Made by a program: the position numbers and the translations under genes. Of a stretch of 64,000 nt of DNA, positions 11,541-47,350 are shown piece by piece. Positions within the stretch are counted from its first letter, which is position 1. Each line of letters opens with the position of its first letter. Location: the NCBI GenBank assembly GCA_002633005.1, contig NMRA01000001.1, positions 567,299 to 631,298 on the forward strand. Reading direction: 5' to 3'. Origin of the DNA: Phoronis australis (Eukaryota; Phoronida; Phoronidae). The notes under the pieces were generated by a model. That model saw nothing but the letters and a program-made list of their open reading frames with translations, made no database searches and was not told the DNA's origin.

Positions 11541-12290
11541 GTGGCGATTCGGTATCACTGTCGACTATACATGGAATGGAAGGAGCATAATCAGAAAGTA
11601 CAAGTTTTGGACTACAATGCCACTACGGATGAGCTATTTGGCAAAACGGAATCGCCCACCTGTTCTCCTATGCTGCTGCAAATGACACAGATAAACTGTG
11701 ACAATTTGACCAATCCTGCGAGTTCAGACTTTACGTTGTCCGCGTTTGACCATAACTCGTCTAACAAGGAGCTGATCAAATTGCCTTCGTCTCAGCCGAG
11801 GGCTGGATTATTGAACTATGGCCGTCAGACATCTCGGGAGAACTGCTCATTTACCCCATGTGGTGTGCAAACAATGCAGTCGTCAGGGTGCCATTGTGGC
11901 ATCCTCCCGGAAACCAGCAACGCCATGTACATGGCTATTCCACAGAACCATGTGTCGCATTCGGCCATCTTAGTTGACTTATTTGGGCGTGGTAACGTGA
12001 CGTCTGCAGGGCATCATACATCGCCGATGTCATGTAATAGTCATAATGTCCTGATCCACACGCAGTCACCCACAACACGAAATACAGACATTGCCTCTGT
12101 ACATATTTTTCCGCAACAGCGCAAGCCTCAACGACATGGTAACATACCTGCATCAATTTCCGATACTGCCGTTTGCGTTACACATTCGCCATTAGTGGCG
12201 ACATCTGCCAACCCTAATGTAACACACATCAGGTGGTGCGATCCACAGAGTTTGAGATGGACAAAAAAAATGCGGGAAACGTTCGTTTAA
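11541..12290 (+). CDS. MARCHF2/3: MARCH-like E3 ligase, terminal exon with long tail
   Basis: The exon opens with VAIRYHCRLYMEWKEHNQKV, the conserved juxtamembrane motif that follows TM2 in MARCH2/3. It then continues for about 230 residues of a polar Ser/Thr/Asn/His-rich tail to a TAA at 12288. Vertebrate MARCH2/3 end only a few tens of residues after this motif, so the tail is the unusual part. The tail has no further membrane helix and no domain I recognise. It contains many Cys/His pairs (for example SSGCHCGILPE) without a regular zinc-finger spacing. The frame is uninterrupted for 250 codons in AT-moderate DNA, which supports real coding. The family acts in sorting and ubiquitination of membrane proteins. 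Confidence 0.9.
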   Translation: MAIRYHCRLYMEWKEHNQKVQVLDYNATTDELFGKTESPTCSPMLLQMTQINCDNLTNPASSDFTLSAFDHNSSNKELIKLPSSQPRAGLLNYGRQTSRENCSFTPCGVQTMQSSGCHCGILPETSNAMYMAIPQNHVSHSAILVDLFGRGNVTSAGHHTSPMSCNSHNVLIHTQSPTTRNTDIASVHIFPQQRKPQRHGNIPASISDTAVCVTHSPLVATSANPNVTHIRWCDPQSLRWTKKMRETFV

Positions 12291-12636
12291 GTTATGCAAC
12301 TTTTCATTTAGGGGTAATGCTCCTTTTTGAAGGCGTTTTTGGTCAGTTTGGCATGTTACGTACTCCGAAATGTATTTTGTATTCTAGTAATTTTTTTTGA
12401 AAGTGATATTGAAATTCTTCATAGTGCACATGTGACACTATCAATGTAAACACCTTGCGGCCGAGTAGCAGAATTGGGGGTATTCCACTTTTATTGCTCG
12501 TTTCTGGCATCAGTGCTAGAGTCACATTTTGGCTTGATTCACAAAGAACTTTGTTTTTGCATGTTGATTTCAAAAGACCCATTCTGTGTGAACGACACTC
12601 GACTGTTTACCAAACGTCTACAAATTTCTAAGCCAA

Positions 12637-12642
12637 AATAAA
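12637..12642 (+). terminator. candidate poly(A) signal of MARCH-like gene
   Basis: AATAAA lies about 350 bp after the MARCH stop codon and is the first canonical hexamer on the + strand there. Cleavage site and use are not visible from sequence. Confidence 0.4.
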
Positions 12643-14257
12643 ATGGCAAATTGTTTTAAAACTTGGCTGTTCCTCAAAATAGGCAAGCTTCTGGGCCGTG
12701 TCGCCTAGTTATGAGAACAGAAAATCAGGAGACAACATCTTACTCTGATCATCTAGCATGTTTAGCACTAATGCTTAGAAAAACGTATTTTTTATGAAAA
12801 TGGACTAGAAAAAAATCGAACAAACTTTCAGATTAAGTAATATATGCCAAATTGATCAAAAGCACCTTCAAACATGTACGAAACTCCAATAAGAAGAATT
12901 TTACTTGTGTGGTGAGAAAACCGTCTGTTGTTCGAGCAGATGCATAACAAAGTAAATTTCTCCTACACAGATATTCGCTCTCCTATTTTTCACAAATCAG
13001 TTTTCCAAAGAAATCTGCATGTGGGGTACGTAGATGGCAGATGTCACTTCCGAGCAATTCATAAAGTAAAATGACGTCAAGTACGTAACTACATAACTAC
13101 AGTTATTTGGTTTGTGAATGTGTTGGAAAGGGCAATTTTTGAGTCCTGCAAAATTTTGAAATACTTTAGTCAGAGAAATACCTGTATAAAAATGTCCATT
13201 GGAAACTGAAAAATGCTTTGAGCCAACACTTGTGAAGAGATTGCGTAAAGACTATTTTTGCCAACTATGCTGATTATGCAAGTAGAACAAATATTAGTTT
13301 GAAACCAACTGGCAAGGCAGTGTTTAGCCAATGCCAAGTTTTCTCGAGATCCAAATTTTGAATTTTCAGATTTATCATCAGCCACATCTCCATGGCAATG
13401 TGATGTAAACGCGAATGATAGCCATATTTTTTGTTTGGAATTTCTTGAACTTTGGTGAAAGTGGGATTTAATGTGTAACTCTAGTATTGTCTGAGATGAA
13501 TATTCATTAGCTAAAATCTTGCAATAAGTAGAAATTCATTTTTTGTGCTTAAATGGATGCAAACCAGCATTTTGTGCCAGAAGCAAATTTTATTTAGAAA
13601 AATCACAGCCTTCAAATTAGCCTCGACTTATTCTTAGATCAAATGAGAATTGATTTCCGAGTTTGCGGAAAACTGGCTGTTTGTTGTCTGTCTAGACCAC
13701 ACTCTGCGTGTAAAATGTCAAGTTTCGACAAACTAACGTGTAGAGCCCGATCTAGAGCATTTACAAACTGTGAGTTCTTGCACCACCCCGAGATCACCCC
13801 CAATTGACAAACGAGCAATTTTGAGACCAACTGACAGTAAATGATTTAAATCAAAAGTTGTTTTTGCGATAGAAGGCTGGTTTGTCACTGCTTTAACTGA
13901 CATTGTTTGTGGTTACTCGTTTGTCCTCGTATTTTTTATTTTTCTATTTATTTTCAAAGATTTGTGTTCAGATGTTAATTTGTTAACAAGGATAATGCAA
14001 TTTAGTTTTGTGGGAATATTGTGTGCAATACGTTTATTATGTTATTTGTAACATTTCAAGTTTGTTGGCCTTGCAAATTTTATTAAATTTCCGTTACAAG
14101 ATGTTGGATTTGTTCTAATTAACAGACATGACATTTCCATAAATTTCACATGAGAATGCCATTGTTTTCACAACTAGATTCAGTAATAACCCTGCAGTGT
14201 GTCACATGCAAAAGTAAAAAAATGATTAGATCAAAATTAAGTGTTAATTTCGAGCAC

Positions 14258-14263
14258 TTTTAT
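14258..14263 (-). terminator. candidate poly(A) signal of HERC1
   Basis: The + strand tttatt is AATAAA on the - strand, about 1.76 kb after the HERC1 stop. Other copies lie further on near 13925-13955, so the true 3' end is unresolved. Confidence 0.2.
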
Positions 14264-16019
14264 TCCAACGATATTTCAACATTCACAGCAAATAAAAACA
14301 ACATCTAGGCAATAATAAAAACATGAGAAATACTTAAATCATTGTAAAAAGAGTTTTTCCTAAATTTGTTAATAATCACTATACAAAGGAACTAAACCAA
14401 CTTTTTAACACCAAACAAGTTCTACAAACAATAGTTCATGGGACCTGTTTCTTGAAGAGACTATTGACCAAGACAGAAATGTGACTACAAATAGTTAAAA
14501 CTCGATTTTTGTGTTGCTTTTCCCCGAAAGGTTTTGCCTTCTTTCTATTCAAGCAGACTAAGGATTTCTGTCTTTTGACTTCGAATTGTAAACACACTTT
14601 CTGATGTTTTGCCTCGGCCTGATTTTCGTGACTGCGATTTTATCCGAAAGTCGAATACGGCAACAAAATCCAATAGACTATTTGAGTAACACTGAGGCCC
14701 TAGATGTCATCAGGGTTCTTTGTTCACAGATCCACTGAAGTGACTGCTTTGGACTGGAACATTGGAGATATCACAAGTATATAGTACGTGGTGCAAACAG
14801 TACTCTGACAAAATACGCGGTCTGGATCGACCATGACGTCAGGTCAAGTGACCATTACATGGCATCATCACCCATTATGTCACCAGTCATGCAAGCTCCT
14901 CTGATGGTGCACTACACCTGTGCTTAGCCGTCATGATGGGGAATTCTGAGACATTAGACTGATTGTTTTTAGCACATACCGCACGCCCCCAATGAGACAT
15001 TCTTGGGAATCTAGACATTTGAAGCTGGAAATTAAATCCACAAAAACTGGCTCACCTAGCTTAGAACGGAATTTTCAGAGTTACTAAGTCGAATTGCTCA
15101 GACATGTGCAAAATAAAACAGTATGGCCTAAGATCGCACCCACCAAGAGGTACAAAGTATTAACTCTGACTTGGCACTGGGTCAAGTACCATGAATTTCC
15201 AAAGTTGCCTTATCAAAGAAATATCTTAATTACAGCCGCAGTTCCAAGACCAAAACCCAGTCATGACAATGCATTCTGAAACTGTTATGCCAGTAGACAA
15301 AAATAATTTATAAGATAATTAGATATAACATTTCAACCATCACAGTTTTGTGCTTACTTAACTCAACAAGAAGTCTGACGTAAACACAATTCACTCTACA
15401 TACTATCCATAACACTAACCCTTTGTATTCTAAATTGTGATCAGTGACCTATTTACAGTGGTGGAAAGCTGGGGCAACTTCATAGTCGGCCTGTTTCTGT
15501 CCTTTGGTCACTACAGGCTATTTGGTGTCATCAGTCCTTGCTTAAGCCTGCCCACTGGATTACTTAAACCATCTCGCACTACCTTGATGGTCCGTGTAGG
15601 AGGTTGAAGCAGGCTCCCTAATGATTGTCTTCAACAATCAATAAAAACGATTGGTCATCGCCAGGCTGAAAACGCTGAAAACGGTGAAATCGTCTCATGG
15701 CCACATTTCTGGTGTTCTCAGGTTACAACTGAGACCATAGTTTTTGCACACAGCTACATTTCCAGTACAACAGCCGCATTGGGATCCAGGCAGAAATCTT
15801 AAGATACCAACTGGTATCTAATACATAAAAAATCAAATTGTAGCTGTATTGTTACGGCCATAAACAAGGATCCAAACACAACAACATGAAGTAGGACACA
15901 GCTGTATCTGGCATCAGTTGTTGACAACATTCTTAACATAACGAAGTAAAATCGAGCCACAGCCACACTGTCACTATGACAACAACATTCCTAACAAAAG
16001 CAATACACAGGAAGTAGAA

Positions 16020-39027
<23,008 letters not shown>

Positions 39028-41289
39028 CTGGAAGTAGAACATAAATTACATAAGTTGTGTTCAGACAAACTAAATCCAGGTTGTAAATATTTATTGTTAT
39101 GTAATCCTTACCCTTTGCGCCATCATTTAAAACTATTGCAATCCTTAAGTTTGTGGTTTTAGTTGCTGGTCTTCATAGCTAACACTTTCTAATTCATCCT
39201 AGTAAGGGCCATAGTGCACCGTTGCTTCCAACATTTTACAACAGCGCCACCTACTGAGTGATAACATTTTCAACTGTCCTGTTCACACTGACTCCTAACA
39301 GGGTTTTTGAGACAATGTCAAGTTCACATTCAAAAAGTTTTAGTAAAATCGGCTAGGGGGTATTTTGGTAGGAATGTACCTTTCTTGCAAATGAAAATTT
39401 TACTTAAAAACGTGACATAGTAGTAAGAAGCATATATTTAGACTCCTGGATTTTTCTCCTTTCAGAAAACATACTTTTAATTGTTGACAAAGCATAGTTT
39501 TTCAATATTTGACTTAGAGTTGAGGTTAGTTATAAAGGTTTTAGAAAACCTTGAAACCGGCTTACAGGTATATTATTTTGACATTTTCACTTAAAGGTAA
39601 CGTCAGTGAATTATACCGAGTTTATGTGCTGGTGAGTAAATCGTGAATTGGCATTATATGTGAATTAAGGCCACCGAAATTTAAAAATCTACTTGACTGC
39701 ACTTTATATAAATGCACCTTGACAGGTAAATTTTATTAAAATCTGCAATCATGTTTCTATGGTCAATTAATTTATAATGATATCAGTTTGCAGGCTGTTG
39801 CATGATACATTTGCATAATTTATACAATTAACTGCCACCATTATTCAAAATCATTTTGATGTTTCCACCCATGTTTTCATACGCAATGACTTTCATGAAA
39901 TCAGTTCGAGACAAATTGTATGCCCAGGCCAAAGAGATTGTATTAATGTGCGAAAATGATGCAGAGTAAATTTCACAAGAAAAATTATGCGTCTAATGTT
40001 GAATATGTAGTCATCTAGCTCTCCATGATATAAAAAGCCTCGGAATACTTTTGACTTACTGCGGGATTCAATTCTTGGGTGATTCGACTGAGTTTGCTCC
40101 TTTGGCACTTAGTGCATACGTGCACTAAAATAGGTTAACCAAAAAATGTCACGTGATTCTAACAATTGCTCGCTCAGTACTGAATGACATGCCGTATACA
40201 GAAAAAATAGGTCAGCCACAAAATAAAGCACCCATTCGACTTTGGAGGCTCTTAAAACTGCGAGGAAAATGTCTCAGAATAAATTTGATGAGCATTGCGA
40301 GGTTATGGTAGACTTTAGACATGGTAAGTATATTTAATTTCAACAACACTTTCATTCTTAGAGCAATGTAGATGAGGCCAACAACAAAATTTCCATGGCG
40401 ACCACTGCCACTGGTAACGGCCATTACTCCTGTGAGCTAGAGATTGTGAGTGAAATGTTCAAAAAAACGAGTAGAATAGGTAGAAATACACTTTACAGTG
40501 CACCATGCGACATAGGCCACACATCTCGCACTCAATTTTTATCATATACAAAAGTGTGGTTAAAGTTGCACTTAAGTGCAAGTTGTTCTAGGGTAGGCTG
40601 TGTGTAAACGGGATTTTAGCTGTGCCGTAAACAGTAATTTTCAAAGTAAACTGGATAATAGCAGAAACCGCGACTAAATATTTGTTTCTATTCAGCTACA
40701 CCCCGTTTCAACTCCAGCTGAATCTCACCAATATATCTCAGCATTTATAACAACACACAGTTAGTCGAAATCCCTTGTATTGCTTTGCAAGTCCACAAAC
40801 AACAGATACAATCAGTACGGCAAGGCTCAATAACGCCACAATAAAAATACTAAAGGTTCAAACTGCCACAGAATACTAACAAGAAGTTCAACCAAGTTTA
40901 ACCAACGAACTGACAGCGTTCTGGCCAAGTGTATCTAGTTTACTTTGAAAACTACTGTAGGTATTTCAAATGATAAAACACAGGCATAACACCTGTCAGG
41001 TTGGGCAAGTGGCTTCTTCAAGACAGTCACGTTCTTTTCTGGCAGTTCTCAACCTCCAGTGTTAACAGGCAACACAAGAATATCATATTTTAAACTTGTT
41101 AGTTTACTGTAGATTTTGGATGAGCAAGATATATACATGTGTGGTTTGAAGAGACTTGATGTCAACAAACTGTCAATCACAGCATTTTGCTAAATAGTTT
41201 TAAGTGCTTTGAGCTTAGGTGTGGGGACAGTATTTTTGCCAAATTTGCTGAAAAACATACTTTGAGTTGAGTGGCTTGAACTTGTAATA

Positions 41290-41665
41290 AACAGGGTACA
41301 GCATGGACATACCCTGTAAACTCTGTTTATTTTGCTTTTATTTTGAATTTCATGCTATTTGTGGTCACTTGATTCCTAGAATGTTGCTAGAACCATGCAA
41401 CCCCTTTCATGCAGTGCATCTTCACCCAACAATACCAGAAAACTTCACCAACTACGGACAAAAAATTATTTCCAAAGTCTCTCTTTTTGTTTTCAAAGTC
41501 TTCTAACATTATTGCAAATGATAACATTTGCAAAACATTTTTAATGATACCAATATCACAGATCCTGAAATTGTTAAAGCAATGATTTGATGCTACATGT
41601 CGTTTATGGAAAAATGAGAAAATGAAATTTCACTTGTCTGCCAAAATTGCGAGACTTCATCGGAG
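41290..41665. repeat. dispersed repeat, copy 1 (tttatggaaaaatgag type)
   Basis: It contains ccagaaaacttcaccaa, cggacaaaaaatta, tttatggaaaaatgag and ttgcgagacttcatc. Similar ordered words recur at 45290-45560 and 49119-49420. Confidence 0.6.
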
Positions 41666-44363
41666 CCAATTATACAATGATCAAAATATTGATTTATGTG
41701 ACAATTTCACACTCTTTATATCATGTGAGTTGGGTCTTGGCAAAATTTTTGAACGTACTACGGAACAGGCTTCTTAAGGTGTCGATACAATGCAATCTGC
41801 CAGATTTTCAACCCGCCCCCATCATCCAAGACCCAAAAATGTGTTAGACACAGCCATTATAAAAAAATAAAAAACAAAACACAATGAGCCAAATGTTTTC
41901 AGGTACCTCTAAAACAGAAATAGAAACAAACACAAATGTTTGCAGACAACCAAAACAGATTATTTACACCATCTCAGCGACTAAAGTGCAAAAATATTCT
42001 AGTTTCATTTTAACAAATGAATATTCATCACTGTTACCATAGCAACCAGAAATACAACACCATTTGAAACTACTTAAAAACTACTTGCCTTTGTATTTCA
42101 GGTTAAGTGAGCATAGTTGCCTAGCAATCTCAGGTAAGAATTCAATGCTTTACCATTATACCCATTGCTGCTTCCCATATACACCTGTATACGCCTGCAG
42201 GTAAGAGAAACGGTCCATAGGGTCTCACCCAAAAAACACTCGGTGGTGGCGACCATTTCGAAATGAAAAGGTGGGCATGTGCACTGGATGGTGCCTAAGC
42301 AAATTTCCGAGAAAAAATTTTCACGTTACCCCTCAAAACAGCATGGCGATGGCCCATTATTTGTGGTCCCATCTGTCAAATGGAATAGGGAAATTACGGA
42401 CATAGTATAGGCATAATAGAAACACATGACACCTTGTACTTCATCTATACATTTTCACAAGATCCACTGCAGTCATCAATTCATCATAACCCATGACCTA
42501 AGATCCTTTTGTGTGGAGCAGAGAATTAGTGAATAAGTTATCTTGATTTTTAACAATTAAACGCTGGCTGAAATAAATTGAAATACTGCATACAGAAGTA
42601 GTGATTTTTAACAGTTTGGCTAATAGATGGTATTTTCTCCCTCACAAAATTACGATAACAACGATGTGATAGGAATTGATGGACCAGCATTTAAATCTGG
42701 ACAGACATGTCCACCTCAATGTATATATCCTGACATATTATTGGGGTTCCATTCATGATGAAAGACAATGGACTGTGCAGGACTGTGCAGGAATGTGTTA
42801 TACGGACTACCGGTAGATCTATCTCCAGGATTTAGAAACCGACGAAAGACAAAAACAAAGTCTGGAGGCACCACAATGACACGAGCGTATGGACAGCACC
42901 ACGTGGAAGGAAGTGACACCATGGTTGAGAAGCAACGTGACTGCCGTACCTCAACTAGGATCATCGGTCCTCCAAATAAGACTGAGTCATCACTAAACAG
43001 GATCTCCGGGGACCAAATGGGACTTACAAACCATTGCGTTAGTTTTAGAACAAAATAACTACTAAATTTGTCCAATTTAACATTTTAGACAAGTTACAAA
43101 ACGCGTTCAATGATAACTGGTTCTTGGGTGAAGTATCATCATAACCAGCATCATACACAGGCAACGACAAAATTTTTCCAGGCGGCATGTTTTACCAGGT
43201 TCCCAGCGATCATGTTTTGTGGTGGGAGGTCATGTTTTTAGGTACGTCGGTTACATTAGGGTCATTATCAGGTCCGTAAGTCTGATTTCATTTTGTTCCC
43301 ACTAGGTCCTGTTTTGTGGCAAGTCTTAAGTCTAATTTGGAAGACCAGTGGTACTGTTTTGGGTTCGGCAGCCATGATGTTTCTCACCCGTGGGCATGCT
43401 ACTGACTCAAGAGCTGGAAAGTTGGCAACAAACGAAAACATTGCAAGATTGTAAAAATTACTTTACATAACGAAACGGTCACTGAAAAACAGAAAATGTC
43501 TATGTTGGCTATTATATTTGTATGACATCAGCGGAGAATTACTGCACTACTTACATCCCCATTGGCTGCCATGTCCAACAGGTGCAAACCACACAATGTC
43601 CTGCTTCACTCTTACTGTTTATCCTCACGGTTTCTAATAATTACATCTCCTGACTAGGTGTGCTACGGCAATGATGAATTGTACTGGCCATGACAGCCAC
43701 TATGATGGGGAATAATCACTCAATTTGTCACCATGGGATATAGCTGGATAACCAAGAACAAAAATGCAAGGTCATGTAAGATTTCGCAAGGTATCACGTG
43801 ACTTGTGTCTACGAAACTCACTCGCATCACTCCAGGGTCATTTCCTTCTATTACTACGATAAATGTCAATATCAATTTGTAAAATGATTAGAATTTTACT
43901 GTACGAAAACAACTTCTGGGCGATCAGTCAGCTCATAGGAATGACTCCAAGGTTTGAGACATTCGATGTTCCCAATTAACACAGGTATCCCCACTCTCAT
44001 AGGCAGACCTGTGAGTGACCTCAACTTAAGACCTTAATGAATAGCATACCATTGCCTACGGGCAAATTGCTACAAAGCTCTGGAGCTTATTTCCAAAAAC
44101 AAGATCGAAATAATGAAATTGTTTCCTTGAATGCTACTATCAGCCATAAAACACTGAGCATTACCATGGTCAGGTTGGAGTCTTTCATGTAAGGAGTTAG
44201 TACTAGAGTTAAGTACCCGAGTGGCAGTCCATCCGATCCACATTGTGTACATCAGTTAGTGAACTGGCATCAATTAAATAACGAATAACAGAAACATCGT
44301 TTTCTCAGACTACAAACAAAAGATTTTTTGAGTAGTATATGTATTTTATGGTTAAACATAACT

Positions 44364-44425
44364 TACCGTATTCTCTGTAATAACCGCCCAGGGCACTTAG
44401 AAAAGTTCGTTTCAGGGGGGCGCTA
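44364..44425. mobile_element. fragment of a widespread accgtattct...gggcgcta repeat
   Basis: The pattern accgtattctctgtaataa, cgcccagggc and ggggggcgctaa resembles the termini of a common animal repeat. Only one end is visible. Confidence 0.3.
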
Positions 44426-44927
44426 ACCCAAGGCCGTTGAAACCCGGTCTCCGAAACGGGTGATATCGGAAGCTAAGATTTAATCATATTTACGCTCTGT
44501 GACATATCTGTAACCTATGAAAAGACTTTCTACAAAACCGTGGTGCATTGCTATGAAACTTTGATGCTAAATTACGATCATTTTACAGAAAATTGTGATG
44601 AAATCCCAGGGCGAAAACTCGCCGACTGCCTACCTCGCAATCGTCGATATGGTGACTTGAATGCTTGAATAAAAATACAGTTTCGACTGAAATCCTCCTT
44701 AAGTTTTCCAATTAGCGTCCCTAAGATTTTTAAGTTCCCGTGGAGTCGGGATCACGGCAGGTTTAAGTACAAATCTATGCTAGTGCATCGTGCCATCTAC
44801 ATGTATGATGGGCAACATGAGAAAAATGTCTGGACGAGCGAGCCACGCGTGTCACCAGACTTCATTTGCCAGAGCAGGCACCGTCTTTTGGCCAGAGCCA
44901 CGCAATCTAACGAGCTAGATGTGTCTG

Positions 44928-45185
44928 GTACAACATCGCGTCTGGTACAACATCGCGTCTGGTACAACATCGCGTCTGGTACAAAATCGCGTCTGGTACA
45001 ACATCGCGTCTGGTACATCAAGTCTAGTACAACATCACGTCTGGTACAACATCACGTCTGGTACAACATCACGTCTGGTACAACATCACGTCTGGTACAA
45101 CATCACGTCTGGTACAACATCACGTCTGGTACAACATCACGTCTGGTACAACATCACGTCTGGTACATCACGCCTGGTACATCAT
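44928..45185. repeat. 17-bp minisatellite, about 14 copies
   Basis: The unit is gtctggtacaacatcac, with an early subgroup ending catcgc (copies 1-5) and a later one ending catcac. Because 17 is not a multiple of 3, all frames read the same 17-residue repeat and remain open, giving spurious frames on both strands. The array runs into a SINE-type tail. Confidence 0.97.
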
Positions 45186-45212
45186 GTACCAGACCACCTG
45201 CAGTTATTTTTT
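45168..45212 (+). mobile_element. SINE/LINE 3' tail fragment
   Basis: The stretch ggtacatcatgtaccagacc then acctgcagttatttttta matches the 3' tail of the SINE at 62590-62630. Confidence 0.65.
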
Positions 45213-45289
45213 ATTTTAATCTGTGATAAGTGTGTGCTCAGTCTATTTTGTAGTTGAGTTTGAGAAGCAGGTGACCACAGATTTGAACA

Positions 45290-45560
45290 AGAGTGAAAAA
45301 TTCTTCCATGGAATTTTAATAAGTACCACAAAATCTCAACAATTTCAGACATTTGTTAAAATCACCTTTTTCATTGTTCACCATCATCTAACATTGTTAT
45401 GAAAGCTCACAATTAGTCAAAACATTTTCTGATGGTAAGTCAAGGTGGAGAACTTGAATAAGAGTAAAACATACATTTGATGTAACATAATTTTTATGGA
45501 AAAATGAGGAATTAAAGTTGTACTTGTCGGCCATATTGGTGACATTTTACCAAAGCTCCA
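45290..45560. repeat. dispersed repeat, copy 2
   Basis: It matches the copies at 41290 and 49119 in order: accacaaaatctcaacaa, ttttatggaaaaatgagg, tacttgtcggccatattgg. Confidence 0.6.
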
Positions 45561-46712
45561 AGTTCTTGATTGAAAGAAATATCAGAAAAAGTTATGAGTG
45601 ATGACCAAAAAACATAAAATTGTTTACTCATGACAGATCAGAAGAATGCTTAGCTGCACGACCATAGCAAGGTAGGTAAGTTTCATTTTTATCGAGAAGC
45701 ACCACTAAAATTTTTATTCTAAGGCTCAAGCGCATCCAATACGGAAGGAGGTTTTACCAACCCTGCAACAATCCCAGTCTTGAGGAGTTTTGGCCAGTCC
45801 AAAAGTTTTAATCCCAGACTAATATAGCCATCACAAGTTATCTCTCATAAACGGATAGATTAAAGTGCAAAGTTGAACAACTTCCGTAGTGAGAGGAATG
45901 GTTACTTCCACTCCCGCAGGAACAATTGCAACTTGTGCATTTGAAAGAACCATCATGTTGTTAGAGGAGTATTAGACTAGAACCTAAGGTGAGTTGTCAT
46001 GGAGGTTTGATAGACAGTAGTGCCCCAAAGGGGAAAACATCCGCCTATATCGTTAAATTTTTATTTGGATATTGGCACTGACAGTGACTGAGAGAATGTG
46101 CAGGAAACGATATGAATATGAAGTATACATCGTTTGACGGCAATTAATTCACAGATACAACTTTGGGCGAGTCTATGGGTTTTGAATACCTTCACACAAA
46201 TACTGTCATCACAATATAACTCGTGCAGATCTCTACAAAGAAAAACTTCGGCACCACATACAGTTCATCCAATTAAATTCAAGTGCCGATCTCATCAATC
46301 CTCGCATACCGCACAAATAACGGAAAAGGACACTTTCATCAATCCTAACACTTCTGAAATGACCATTCATAATAATAAAGAGCACGAACGTGTCTTACAC
46401 GACAAGAGAATATCTTGATAAATGACGGATTACCACTCCAGTTAATCCCATGTAATCCAAATCCGTAGATTTATGAGGGTGTTTGTCAAATGAATGCTAC
46501 ATGCTGTTTGGCAGTTTGGAACGAGCGTGACGTTTGATCGCCAGGAGTGGTGGTCAATTACAAGACGACTTATTCTAATTAATCGCGTCTTAATTAATCA
46601 AACCATTGTCCCCATATGAACATTGGAAGAAGGTGTTCCAGAGAATGGGGAAATATTGAGCAGGTGAAAAGTTCAAATGACTTCTTAGTGTCGACACACA
46701 GTATACATCAAA

Positions 46713-46815
46713 AGTATTCGTACAAAATAACAGGGAACTTCCCGTTATGACACCTGAGAGGAAGTATTGGTACAAAATAACAGGGAACTTCCCGTTATGA
46801 CACCTAAGAGGAAGT
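46713..46815. repeat. 50-bp tandem duplication with internal inverted repeat
   Basis: Two copies of a 50-bp unit containing tacaaaataacagggaactt and cccgttatgacacct. Each has the inverted pair aacagggaa/cttcccgtt. Confidence 0.92.
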
Positions 46816-46904
46816 CAAATTCCTCATCAGTGTAGTCTTCTCATGACTGAAGGGCCTATCATACTTGAAGCGTCCACACCTCGATGTTTTGGCGAGCTGC
46901 CATC

Positions 46905-47350
46905 AGTATAACGCTTAACTTCAGCTCTGGATCGAAGTTAACAGGGGTAGTTAACTTCGCAGTGAACAGGTGGATTTAAGAGCGGAACGCCTATGCTCTG
47001 GTACAGCATGAAGTGTCAACTTCGGTCCCATCGAAATTATCGCTAGATGCCACTGTTATCGTCAACATATGCAGGGTAGTGATGTCACTAATAGTTCTTA
47101 TATTTTGGTCTTGTAATCATCAAGCGAGTTTAAAATAGGTTTATGTCAATTAGAACCTCATGTAAATGTTCCCAAATTGTCTTATTAAAAAATTCTTAGC
47201 ACTACCTTGTGATTAATTCGATGACAACAGTGTCACCTACCGTTTACTTCGAAGTCCGTTAACTACCAAAGACAGTATGAACGGTTTAGTTAACTTCACA
47301 GTTCACGTCGACACTGCGCTCAGACTGGAGTTAAGTCAGTATGAAAAGGT
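46905..47350. mobile_element. possible TIR element (about 450 bp)
   Basis: The left side (cagtataacgcttaacttca, gaagttaac, agttaacttcgcagtgaac) is mirrored at the right (gttaacttcacagttcac, ggagttaagtcagtatg). It has no coding capacity, and the ends are imperfect. Confidence 0.4.

Larger units (their letters stand above)
12291..16019. other. intergenic region between convergent genes (both 3' UTRs)
   Basis: No exon or RNA gene is supported. The 3' UTR of the MARCH-like gene (+) and of HERC1 (-) must lie here. The region near 14430 (gggacctgtttcttgaag) resembles the end of the element at 8055. Everything else is unique AT-rich sequence. Confidence 0.6.

Noticed and set aside
42716-43075. Overlapping open frames on both strands (119 and 96 codons) suggesting a transposase
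   Set aside because: A phrase like ILFSDDSVLFGG recalls Tc1-type proteins, but no other conserved block, catalytic spacing or terminal repeat could be seen.
44777-45257. Frames of 149 and 112 codons with a 17-residue repeat
   Set aside because: They arise from the 17-bp minisatellite, which is open in every frame; no start context or splice signals.
46134-46418. 94-codon + strand frame
   Set aside because: No motif, no splice context, AT-rich composition like its surroundings.
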